DNA of 64,000 bases from Candidatus Heimdallarchaeota archaeon LC_3 (GTDB taxonomy: Archaea > Asgardarchaeota > Heimdallarchaeia > Hodarchaeales > LC-3), in contig MDVS01000015.1 in assembly GCA_001940645.1 (NCBI GenBank), forward strand, positions 9,340 to 73,339, given 5' to 3'. A program made the translations under genes and the position numbers. The notes under the pieces were generated by a model that was not told the origin of the DNA, did not search any database, and saw only the letters and a program-made list of their open reading frames with translations. Shown piece by piece: positions 45,174 to 53,713 of this stretch (its first letter is position 1; each line of letters starts with the position of its first letter).

Positions 45174-45782
45174 ATGCGACGTTCAGAATTTAGCATATAC
45201 ACACAAGAAGATCTTATTTCTATAGCTAATAATGCTATTGAAGGAAATTTAGGAATTATTGATAAAAATGGCTATCCTCGAGTCGTTCCTCTAAATTTTG
45301 TTCTAATAGATAACAATGTTTATTTTCATGGAGCCTTAGAGGGAGAAAAATTTGAATTAATGTTAGAAAATCCAAAGGTTGCTTTTAGTTTTGATAACCC
45401 ATATTCATTTATTCCATCATACTGGACAAGCGAAAAAATGGCCTGTCCTGCAACAATTTTCTTTAAATCAGTTCACATCAGAGGTTTCGGAAGTATTGTA
45501 AAAGATCTTGAAGAAAAAGTTAAGGCGCTAACAAATTTAATGAATAAACATCAACCAGAGGGTAAATTCATTCCTATTGAGTACAAATCAAAGCTTTATA
45601 AAAAAGAAATTGATAACGTAGGAGTTTTCAAGGTTAAATCGGAAGAAATAACTGTAAAACAAAAATTTGGACAGAATATGAATCAAAAAACCAGAAAAGA
45701 ACTGATAGGAAAGTTAAAAGAAAGAAATCAGGGTATGGATCTTGAAACTGTTAAAGAGTTGGAAAAAACATTAAAAAAATAA
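45174..45782 (+). CDS. PPOX-family flavin-binding (pyridoxamine 5'-phosphate oxidase-like) protein
   Basis: A 202-residue split-barrel protein. ATG 45174 starts with MRRSEFSI, matching the MRR-type start of this group, whereas TTG 45159 would add five residues. A helix EDLISIANNAIEGNLGIIDKN-like segment leads into the strands PRVVPLNFVLIDNNVYFHGA, the flavin/haem-binding barrel, and a conserved CPATIFFKSVHIRGFGSIV segment. Proteins like this are often annotated nitroimidazole-resistance or PPOX-like and bind FMN or haem. The substrate is unknown. It converges with the acyl-CoA dehydrogenase gene two bases downstream. Confidence 0.8.
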   Translation: MRRSEFSIYTQEDLISIANNAIEGNLGIIDKNGYPRVVPLNFVLIDNNVYFHGALEGEKFELMLENPKVAFSFDNPYSFIPSYWTSEKMACPATIFFKSVHIRGFGSIVKDLEEKVKALTNLMNKHQPEGKFIPIEYKSKLYKKEIDNVGVFKVKSEEITVKQKFGQNMNQKTRKELIGKLKERNQGMDLETVKELEKTLKK

Positions 45783-45784
45783 AT

Positions 45785-46951
45785 TTAGACATTATATGCT
45801 CCAATTTTTCTAGCAATAACTAATCTTAAGATTTCCGAAGTTCCTTCGCCTATTTCCAATAGTTTTTGGTCTCTATAGAACCTTTCAATATCATATTCTT
45901 TCATCAAACCGTATCCACCATGTAATTGGACACCATGATTTACACATCTAAGAGCTACCTCAGAACAATAAAGCTTAGCCATAGCTGCATACTTAGCGTA
46001 TTCTTTTCTACCTTGATCATATAACCAAGCTGTTTTATAGAGTAAATTCCTTGCAGCTTCGATTTCGACCGCCATATCGGCTAATTTAAATGCGTTGGCC
46101 TGAAAAGTAGATATTGGTTTCCCAAATACTTTACGCTCTCTAGCATAGTTCATACCTAGTTCAAAAGCTCCTTGAGCACAACCTAATCCCATTGCTGCTA
46201 TTGAAATACGACCTTTATCTAATGTATCAAGCATTTGATGAAAACCTTCTCCTGGTTTTCCTAATATAGAAGATTCAGGAACTACACAATTATCAAAATA
46301 CAATTCCGATGTGATACTTGCTCTCCACATTAATTTTTTATGCATAGTCGTTCCTGTAAATCCTTCAGTCCCATGATCTAGTAAAAAACAAGTGTACTCT
46401 TTTTTACCATCTGATCTAGTACCAGTTACTGTTTGTACCGTTGCACCAAGAGAAACAGGTTCAGAGCCATTTGTGATGAAAATTTTTGAACCATTAATGA
46501 CCCATTTATCACCTTGTTTAACAGCTTTTGTCTTTGTTCCCCCAGCATCACTACCAGCTTCTGGTTCTGTTAATCCAAAACCCCAAACTTTTTCTCCTGT
46601 ACAAAGTTTTGGTAAATAATGGTCCTTCTGTTCTTCTGTCCCAAAGTAATAAATAGGACCTATTCCAAGTGAATTATGAGCAGCTACTGTTGCTGCTTGA
46701 CTCCCATCAATTCGGGCAAGTTCTTCAACTGCAATGACATAAGAAAGATAATTTAGTTCAGAACCACCGTATTTTTCAGGTAAATAAATACCGAATAATC
46801 CTAAATCTCCCATTGATTTGGTTAATTCAGGAGAGAACTTTTCTTCTTCATCTAGTTCCCTAGCTACTGGTTTTATCTTTTTCTCTGCAAATTCTCTCAC
46901 AGAGTTTCTCATCATGACAGCTTCTTCAGGAAGATCAAAATTCAAAGTCAT
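45785..46951 (-). CDS. Acyl-CoA dehydrogenase
   Basis: A 388-residue FAD-dependent acyl-CoA dehydrogenase of beta-oxidation or branched-chain amino-acid breakdown. Family signatures are FGLTEPEAGSDAGGTKTKA (flavin/substrate region), DRGRISIAAMGLG-type helix (DKGRISIAAMGLG), RKVFGKPISTFQ and the C-terminal EGTSEILRLVIARKIG, where the Glu before ILRL is the usual catalytic base position. Length is normal. No electron-transfer flavoprotein or thiolase genes adjoin it. It may cooperate with the aldehyde dehydrogenases at 16-20 kb in fatty-acid or aldehyde metabolism, but that is inference. Confidence 0.94.
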   Translation of the reverse strand: MTLNFDLPEEAVMMRNSVREFAEKKIKPVARELDEEEKFSPELTKSMGDLGLFGIYLPEKYGGSELNYLSYVIAVEELARIDGSQAATVAAHNSLGIGPIYYFGTEEQKDHYLPKLCTGEKVWGFGLTEPEAGSDAGGTKTKAVKQGDKWVINGSKIFITNGSEPVSLGATVQTVTGTRSDGKKEYTCFLLDHGTEGFTGTTMHKKLMWRASITSELYFDNCVVPESSILGKPGEGFHQMLDTLDKGRISIAAMGLGCAQGAFELGMNYARERKVFGKPISTFQANAFKLADMAVEIEAARNLLYKTAWLYDQGRKEYAKYAAMAKLYCSEVALRCVNHGVQLHGGYGLMKEYDIERFYRDQKLLEIGEGTSEILRLVIARKIGAYNV

Positions 46952-47179
46952 TAAAATTACTCCAAAAGTGTTTAGTATGATTAATAGAAATAAATAAATT
47001 TATTCACTAATCATTCATAGATAATTAATATGATTTATGTGTAATTTCATCAATCAAAACAAATCGAAGTTGATTTTTAATAATACCTAATTTGTAATTT
47101 TTGTTTGGATTAAATTGAAAACAGTAAAAATCCAATTATCATTAAAGAAATAAAGTTTATTTAGGCTTGTGAATAAAAG

Positions 47180-48172
47180 ATGTCAAAAATACCTCAAAAA
47201 CTACAATTGGAAGATGAAATAAGAATCATTTCTCCTTCTAGAAGTTAGGCTATAATAGGGGAAAATGAGATCAATATAGCAACAAAAAAATTACAAGAAC
47301 TAGGATTAAAAGTAACTTTTGGTGAAAATGTAATGGAAAATGATATTTTTTATTCTTGTAAAATAAAATCCAGAGTGGCTGATTTACATTCCGCTTTTGT
47401 CGACCCTAACGTTAAAGGTATCTTAACCGTTATTGGGGGTTTTTATTCGAACCAATTGTTACGTTATATTGATTACAACATTATCAAAGAAAACCCAAAA
47501 ATTATTTGTGGGTATTCTGATATTACAGCTTTAAATAATGCAATTTACACAAAAACTGGGTTAATGACATATATAGGTCCACATTTTTCTACATTTGGGA
47601 TGGTTAAAGGTATTGATTATATAGAAGAATATTTTAAGAAATGTCTTTTCCAGAATGAGTCTTATTTTGTATAACCATCGAAATACTGGTCTGATGACCG
47701 TTGGTTTATGGATCAAGAAAACAGAAATTTTATAGAAAACGAAGGACCGATTATAATAAATGAAGGTGTAGCAGAAGGAACAAGTGTTGGAGGTAATTTA
47801 TGTAAATTCCAATTATTAAACGGTACAGAATACAAACCATCTCTGAAAGACACTATTCTTTTTGTAGAAGACGATGATATGACCGGTGAACTTTTTTCTT
47901 TAAATTTTGATAGAGATCTCCATTCAATTATTCATCAACATGATTTTGAGCAAGTAAAGGGAATCATAATAGGCAGATCACAAAAAAATACAGATATGAC
48001 TAAAGAGAAGATAGAAAAAATAGTAAAATCAAAAAAAGAATTAGAAAATATACCAGTTGTAGCTAATATGAATTTTGGACATACCTATCCAATGTTTACA
48101 TTTCCCATTGGCGGTAGAATAAAAATGGAAGCATTTATAGATGAAGTATCTATAAAAATTATTGAACATTAA
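47180..48172 (+). pseudogene. S66 peptidase (LD-carboxypeptidase/MccF-like) with two in-frame stops
   Basis: One frame of 331 codons, the normal family length, starts at ATG 47180 and ends with TAA at 48170. It is interrupted by TAG at 47246-47248 and TAA at 47672-47674 with no frameshift between the parts. S66 landmarks are intact: RIISPSRS near the start, VIGGFYSNQLLRYID, the nucleophile region GYSDITALN and the later FVEDDDMTG, NMNFGHTYP and FPIGGRI segments carrying the Glu and His. Family members cleave L,D-peptide bonds or microcin C7. Such good conservation suggests recent inactivation or sequence errors. TAG alone could hint at recoding, but TAA in the same gene argues against it. Confidence 0.75.
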
Positions 48173-48262
48173 TTTTTTATCTGGTTTTAATATCATTTTT
48201 AACTCTAATAGGAGCTATTTCATATTTCTAGTGGGAATGGAAATAATACGGGAAGTCGAAAT

Positions 48263-48293
48263 ACCTACTATATTTTTATAGTAGGTGTACCTA
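48263..48293. promoter_or_regulatory. Perfect 10-bp-stem hairpin overlapping a TAGG-N4-CCTA palindrome
   Basis: ACCTACTATA (48263-48272) and TATAGTAGGT (48277-48286) form a perfect inverted repeat around TTTT. The second arm then overlaps TAGGTGTACCTA (48282-48293). Three CCTA/TAGG half-sites therefore sit about 80-105 bp upstream of the repeat-protein gene. It could be an operator for that operon; a terminator for the preceding gene is less likely because no T-tract follows. Confidence 0.5.
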
Positions 48294-48369
48294 TTTTGAT
48301 CAAATCCTTAATTTGATTATTTGATTTTTTTTTTTTGATTTTATTTAATGGTTAAAACGGGTTTTTTAC

Positions 48370-51300
48370 TTGGAAGAGGTAAAACAAAAATCTAACAGTT
48401 ATAAACAAGATTTAGATCAACTTTCAATTAGCTGGGAAAATGAAATTCGATCATTGGTTCGGTTAACCTCGTTAACTCTTGTTATTCTTCTTATTTTTGA
48501 GTATTTAGATAAAAATAATGAACTCATATTTTGGTTGAAAACTATTCTTTATGTAATTTTTGTTTCTGGATTAATTTTGGTTTTTTTTCAAATGCGATGG
48601 ATAAATGAAAGGAGGAATAAAATAACTAATTTTGGATATTTATTCGCTACTCTTGGTTTATTCCTACTCATAATTCCAAGCTCAATTCAGTTGTTTTTTG
48701 AAAATATATACTCTTCAGCCGATCCAAACTATTTAGCATTGATTTTTGTTCTAGGTGTAATATTCTTGTTTATTGGAATATTTTTTGAAACAACCCGTCT
48801 CGATGAACCATTCATTTATTGGATCAAAGCAAATGCTTTATTCGTTGCTCGTCTTATAATATTCTCTACCAGTCTGTTAATAATGTTTTACGGTTATTTG
48901 AATTGGGATTTTTCTTATAATAATTTGATACCAACTTTTTTGTTTGGGCTGGGATTTTCATTTGGTATTGTGAGTTGGTTAAATCATCCGTTCTTCAAAT
49001 TAATGGGAACTGCTCTTAATGTGCTTGTATCCTTTCTAGGTTACATGATTTTTTATTCATTAAATATAAATCTTCTGGTTTACACAGAAACGACTAGTAA
49101 TACCGGACTTTTCCTTATATTATTTGGATTGGTTGCAAATGTAATCTTGTGGTCGGAAACAATACTTAACTTCGTAATACGAGTGATAACTTACATTATT
49201 GATCAAATATCTAAATTACTTAATGGGTTCATCAGTTTAATTAAAGATCTTATTAGTAAAATCAATCATAGTATCAAAAGATTCATTCAATTCTTTCGTG
49301 ATCACTATAAAACAATATTAAGATCCTCTTTTACTATGATTGGGATTTTTTTGATTTACTTGGGTATTATTACGTTTATAGTTGATAACCAAGTGATTTT
49401 ATATCTTGGACAAGAAATTGGAACTCACGCTAGAGGTTGGTGGTTATTAGCGATAGGTATTGGGGTTATTTACATTTCTTCTTTATCCAAGTTTAATCAA
49501 ATATTCAATGAAATTTATAGGGATTTCAAAAATGGCATTATTAATTTCATTGCTTGGATAAAATTAAATATGAAAGAAATCTTATTATACTCAACAAGGA
49601 TTCTAGGAGTTCTTTCTATTATATTTGGATTCGTATTTACCAGTTTAGAAATGTGGTTAAGAACAGGAATGATCTTAGCAGGAATTGTTATCCTAGGTGT
49701 TACCTGGCGTACCCAAATCAATCACATACTGATCTATATTTACCAAGAGACTGTCAAAGCTGGCAAACTATTTATTGCTTGGTTCCAGTTACATCGGAAA
49801 AAAATCCAATTATATTCTACCAGAATAATAGGATTTCTCTCTATCATATTTGGATTCGTATTTACCAGTTTAGATATGTGGTTAAGAACAGTAATGATCT
49901 TAGTAGGTATAGTTATCCTAGGCGTTACCTGGCGTACCCAAATCAAACACATACTGATCTATATTTACCAAGAGACTATCAAAGCTGGCAAACTATTTAT
50001 TGCTTGGTTCCTGGTACATCGGAAAAAAATCCAATTATATTCTACCAGAATAATAGGATTTCTCTCTATCATATTTGGATTCGTATTTACCAGTTTAGAT
50101 AAGTGGTTAAGAACAGTAATGATCTTAGCAGGTATTGTTATCCTAGGCGTTACCTGGCGTACCCAAATCAAATACATACTGATCTATATCTATAAGGAGA
50201 CGGTCAAAACTGGCACAAAATTCTTTGCTTGGTTGAAATTACATCGGAAAAAAATCAGGTTATATTCCACCAGAATACTAGGAATTCTCTTCATTTTAAC
50301 AGGATTGGTTATTGAATTCGATTTACGATTTATGGACTTAGGAACACTAGTATTTGGAATAATCCTAATTTCTAGCACATGGTACAGTCAAATCAAGAAC
50401 ACACTGATCAATACTTATCAGAATACTATAATGTTTGCAAAAGAATTCTTTGCTTGGTTGAAATTTCATCGGAAAAAAATCAGGTTATATTCCACCAGAA
50501 TACTAGGGGTTCTCTTCATTTTAACAGGATTGATTATCAAGTTCGATGTACAATTTATGGACTTAGCAGCAATAGTATTTGGAATAATTCTAATTTCTAG
50601 CACCTGGTACACTCAAATCAAGAACATATTGATCAATACTTATCAGAACATTATAATTTCTGCTAAAGAATTTATTGCATTGTTAATATTATATAGAAAA
50701 AAAATCAGACTATATTCTACCAGAATACTAGGAGTTCTCTTCATTTTAACAGGATTGGTTATTGAGTTCGATGTACGATTTATGGACTTAGGAACAATAG
50801 TATTTGGAATAATCCTAATTTTTAGCACTTGGTACACTCAAATCAAGAACATTCTGATCAATGCTTATCAGAAAACTATAATTTCTGCTAAAGAACTCAT
50901 TGCTTGGTTAATATTACATAGGAAAATAATAAGGTTATATTCCACGAGAATATTAGGAATTTTGTTGATATTGTTTGGATTAGTTTTGGATTTAGGAATA
51001 GTCGTACTTGGAATAGTCCTAATTTCCAGTACGGTAAAATTTTTGGATTTAGGAATAGTCGTACTTGGAATAGTCCTAATTTCCAGTACCTGGTACACTC
51101 AAATCAAGAACACACTGATCAATACCTATCAGAAAATTATTAAAATTGGCAAGGAAATTATCGAATCCATTGTCCAAGCAATAAGGAATCTAATTAAATA
51201 TCTGCAAGATAACTTTAATGCAATTTTACGGTACTCAATAACCCTGATTGGAAGTTTTCTATTAGTAATTGGTATTGGTATTATTTTAATAACTAATTTA

Positions 51301-51894
51301 GTCTCATCGGACTATACTATTACATTCACATCAACTACATTAGGAATCTACATAGATGACATTTCATTTATTGGTTGGTTGTCTTCACCAATCGGAAGTA
51401 TGCTTCTTTATGGAGTATGGTATAAAAAGATCAATTCATATCTCTTAAACGTGTTTAGAAAAATATTGGGATTTACGAATCAATTATTGATGAACCTAAA
51501 GGTATTTACTTCAAAAGCGTTAATTCAATTAAAAAATCTTTTAATTTCAATTGCTGATTCAATTATACCACTTTCTGTTTTGGTGGTCTCGTTTACTGCA
51601 ATTATTTATGGAATCATTCTCATTTTATCGGGAGTTTTTGATCCTTCAGGAGATTGGACAATCGGGATTATGAATTTACCGCTGGTTGAGCAAATCTCAA
51701 TTATTATTCAACTGGATCCTGATCCAAAGAATTTACTAGGTGTTTGGGCAGATCCTAAGGTGAGTTTCAGCATCAATCTTATCATATTAGGAATCGGATT
51801 TAGTATTGTTGGATGTGTTTTGTCACTATTGATTTATTTAAGGTTTGAAAAATTAAAAATTAGCAATTTTACAACTAGCTCTCAAGAGAGTTGA
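48370..51894 (+). CDS. Giant membrane protein built of tandem two-helix repeats
   Basis: An 1174-residue integral membrane protein from TTG 48370; no in-frame ATG occurs before residue 74, inside the first helical region. The N-terminal 300 residues hold about eight helices. From residue 393 (nt 49546) seven tandem units follow, each exactly 75 residues except the last (87). A unit reads: amphipathic segment with HRKKI.LYSTRI, a helix ending in FGFVFTSL or TGLVIEF, a short loop, a second helix with GIVILGVTW or GIILISSTW, then TQIK and a tail helix. Diverged units occur on both sides (for example the segment from about nt 49267). The last 100 residues hold two to three helices. No enzymatic motif is visible. 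It is followed six bases later by a RING-like membrane protein gene, suggesting a shared complex. Function unknown. Confidence 0.8.
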   Translation: MEEVKQKSNSYKQDLDQLSISWENEIRSLVRLTSLTLVILLIFEYLDKNNELIFWLKTILYVIFVSGLILVFFQMRWINERRNKITNFGYLFATLGLFLLIIPSSIQLFFENIYSSADPNYLALIFVLGVIFLFIGIFFETTRLDEPFIYWIKANALFVARLIIFSTSLLIMFYGYLNWDFSYNNLIPTFLFGLGFSFGIVSWLNHPFFKLMGTALNVLVSFLGYMIFYSLNINLLVYTETTSNTGLFLILFGLVANVILWSETILNFVIRVITYIIDQISKLLNGFISLIKDLISKINHSIKRFIQFFRDHYKTILRSSFTMIGIFLIYLGIITFIVDNQVILYLGQEIGTHARGWWLLAIGIGVIYISSLSKFNQIFNEIYRDFKNGIINFIAWIKLNMKEILLYSTRILGVLSIIFGFVFTSLEMWLRTGMILAGIVILGVTWRTQINHILIYIYQETVKAGKLFIAWFQLHRKKIQLYSTRIIGFLSIIFGFVFTSLDMWLRTVMILVGIVILGVTWRTQIKHILIYIYQETIKAGKLFIAWFLVHRKKIQLYSTRIIGFLSIIFGFVFTSLDKWLRTVMILAGIVILGVTWRTQIKYILIYIYKETVKTGTKFFAWLKLHRKKIRLYSTRILGILFILTGLVIEFDLRFMDLGTLVFGIILISSTWYSQIKNTLINTYQNTIMFAKEFFAWLKFHRKKIRLYSTRILGVLFILTGLIIKFDVQFMDLAAIVFGIILISSTWYTQIKNILINTYQNIIISAKEFIALLILYRKKIRLYSTRILGVLFILTGLVIEFDVRFMDLGTIVFGIILIFSTWYTQIKNILINAYQKTIISAKELIAWLILHRKIIRLYSTRILGILLILFGLVLDLGIVVLGIVLISSTVKFLDLGIVVLGIVLISSTWYTQIKNTLINTYQKIIKIGKEIIESIVQAIRNLIKYLQDNFNAILRYSITLIGSFLLVIGIGIILITNLVSSDYTITFTSTTLGIYIDDISFIGWLSSPIGSMLLYGVWYKKINSYLLNVFRKILGFTNQLLMNLKVFTSKALIQLKNLLISIADSIIPLSVLVVSFTAIIYGIILILSGVFDPSGDWTIGIMNLPLVEQISIIIQLDPDPKNLLGVWADPKVSFSINLIILGIGFSIVGCVLSLLIYLRFEKLKISNFTTSSQES
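49546..51156 (+). repeat. Seven tandem 225-nt coding repeats
   Basis: Units begin at 49546, 49771, 49996, 50221, 50446, 50671 and 50896, each 225 nt except the last, which is 261 nt because of an internal duplication. Units 2 and 3 are nearly identical at nucleotide level over their length, units 4 to 6 form a second similar group, and unit 1 resembles units 2 and 3. The exact spacing and high identity point to recent unequal recombination with selection for the 75-residue frame. Confidence 0.9.
50984..51089 (+). repeat. 49-bp direct duplication with 57-bp period inside the last repeat unit
   Basis: The 49 bases at 50984-51032 recur exactly at 51041-51089, adding a second copy of DLGIVVLGIVLISST to the last unit and extending it by 12 residues relative to its neighbours. 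It keeps the frame. It looks like a very recent slippage event and duplicates one membrane helix. Confidence 0.85.
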
Positions 51895-51900
51895 TATTAA

Positions 51901-53064
51901 ATGTCTGAAAAAGAGAAGAAAATGGATAAAAAGTCTCTCAAAGAAATTTCTATAGCTGAAATCTTTTCACTTTCTAAATTCACGTCAATAGGAGTAATTT
52001 TTTTCTTTATAACACTTGGTATTGCTTTACTTCTTAATAACCCTAGATATGTAGATATAGCAGGTCCAATTACCTATGGATTATTTGCATTTAGTTTTCA
52101 ATTTACTCTTCTTGGATTAATAATTGATATTTTACGTTGGAGAGATTACTCTGATTGGGGAGCTCTTGGGGCGATAATTGCTTATATTGGATTTTCCATT
52201 TTCTTTTTCCCGCTTTATTTCCCTTTTCTGAACATAGATGATCTTTTTTATTCTTTTTCAGTTCTGGGCTTGGGAATTTTGTTACTAATTATCGGTTTTA
52301 CATCACGTGCAACTGAAATCGATTATAAAATCGAACTGCAATTGTCTAATCTTTGGAAAGCTATTCGAACTTATAATTACAAAGCTATAATTCCATATTT
52401 ATTAAGTTTAACTCGAACACTCATATCAGGGTTTGTTCGTTATGTAATGAAAGGATTACTTAGCTTGAGAATGCGAATACAAATGTTTTTGAAGTTAGTT
52501 TATAGAGGATTGAGTTATACATTTATCCAAACAAAGAATTTTTTTTTACAAACGTTTCCGTTAGCATTAAAACGGTCATTGATAAACATTTGGAATAATT
52601 TTCATTGGATTGGTTTAGGATCGGGTATTCTATTTGTAATTCTTTCTTATTCCCCTCAAGAAAATTTATACGGAACTGTTGGAATTTTCATAATTATTAT
52701 ATTTTTCTTCTCATTTGGGGTAATATATCCGCAACGAGAAAGAATCATTAATATAGTACAGCAAATACAAGCATATTCATGGGAAACTAGTTATCAGTTA
52801 AACTATCGTCTGAGAACTATAGGAGAAGGAAGGAGAAAAATCAAATGCACTAATTGTGATAAAGATATTCCACTAGGGTCACATATATGTGAATCCTGCG
52901 AGAAAGAAGTAATCCGATGTATGATTTGCAAATTACCATTAAAAAAAGGTCAAAAACTATCAGAATGTCCAAATTGTAAAAACCCAGCACATGAAAACCA
53001 TTGGAATTTTTGGATAAATCTAAAGCATGATTGTCCTCTATGTAAAAAATCAGTATTAGCTTGA
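51901..53064 (+). CDS. Membrane protein with C-terminal zinc ribbon and RING-like domain
   Basis: A 387-residue protein. Residues 20-140 hold about four helices, a basic amphipathic region follows (150-225), then two helices (about 235-255 and 260-283). The C-terminal 75 residues are a zinc module: Cys316/Cys319 with Cys330/Cys333 form a zinc ribbon, and Cys340/Cys343, Cys356/Cys359, His364/His367 and Cys378/Cys381 supply eight ligands in RING order. The stretch HENHWNFWINLKHDCPLC matches the Trp-containing helix and CPxC closing of RING-type E3 ligases, although spacing and Cys/His choice are atypical. With six helices the zinc module should face the cytoplasm. It lies six bases after the repeat-protein gene, so both are likely one operon. 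A membrane-bound E3-like or scaffold role is inferred. Confidence 0.78.
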   Translation: MSEKEKKMDKKSLKEISIAEIFSLSKFTSIGVIFFFITLGIALLLNNPRYVDIAGPITYGLFAFSFQFTLLGLIIDILRWRDYSDWGALGAIIAYIGFSIFFFPLYFPFLNIDDLFYSFSVLGLGILLLIIGFTSRATEIDYKIELQLSNLWKAIRTYNYKAIIPYLLSLTRTLISGFVRYVMKGLLSLRMRIQMFLKLVYRGLSYTFIQTKNFFLQTFPLALKRSLINIWNNFHWIGLGSGILFVILSYSPQENLYGTVGIFIIIIFFFSFGVIYPQRERIINIVQQIQAYSWETSYQLNYRLRTIGEGRRKIKCTNCDKDIPLGSHICESCEKEVIRCMICKLPLKKGQKLSECPNCKNPAHENHWNFWINLKHDCPLCKKSVLA

Positions 53065-53713
53065 AATTTTTTGTTTTTATAAGTAAACCTACATTATTAG
53101 CCTACATAAGTATAAAAAGGGTAATATTTCGATAGAAGGTTAATTATCATTGAGTAATCGTTATCCTAACCAAATCATTCATTAGTATTTTAAAATAATA
53201 TATCAAAAATACTGGGGATATTCATATAAAGACAATAATTTCGATTAAATATCATATTCAGAATAATTTTCAAGTTGTTTTAAATAACAAAATAAAATTC
53301 CGAAATATTTTAGGCAATGACGAAAAAACAATTCTCTATTAGTATTTTAAGACTCATTTTTTTCAGTCTAATTCAGTCTGATTTTATTCCGTCCGGATCG
53401 AAATCCAGAGCATTTGAAAAACATAATTTAAATTTGACTTATTTCACTAATATAAAGAATAATACTATATGTTATGTTAACGAAACTAATAAAATAGATA
53501 AGGAAATTCATTCGTGAATCATTTAGTCTTAATTTTTCTCTTATAGAGAATTTACTTAAAAATAGATGTCCAATAATAAAAATTGACATTAAAAGCAAAG
53601 AATTTTTCCCAAAATATAATGTAATTTAAAATTAGATTTTGAAAAGAAATTTAAGGAATGAAATTTACTAGAAATTAGAATTAATAAAAAAAAAATAACC
53701 CAATAACTGAATT
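53065..53713. other. Intergenic region between convergent genes
   Basis: About 650 bp. Near its left end the direct repeat CCTACAT occurs at 53088-53094 and 53101-53107 (13-bp spacing), followed by TATAAAAAGG (53111-53120), which could be a TATA box, yet no convincing gene follows on the plus strand. A 66-codon frame at 53317-53517 has no Shine-Dalgarno signal or protein-like composition, so I do not call it. Confidence 0.4.

Noticed and set aside
47246..47248. TAG as pyrrolysine in the S66 peptidase
   Set aside because: The same frame also has an internal TAA, and the position is near the N-terminus where family members have an ordinary hydrophobic residue; no pyl gene is in the window.
49554..50102. 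Overlapping reading frame inside the tandem repeats
   Set aside because: It repeats with the same 225-nt period and its product is polar nonsense; it is a shadow of the repeated gene.
49546..51156. CRISPR-like or other regularly spaced array
   Set aside because: The repeats are long, contiguous and in frame, encoding membrane helices; there are no short repeats with unique spacers.
53317..53517. Small plus-strand gene of 66 codons
   Set aside because: No ribosome-binding site, no protein-like pattern and isolated in an AT-rich gap.
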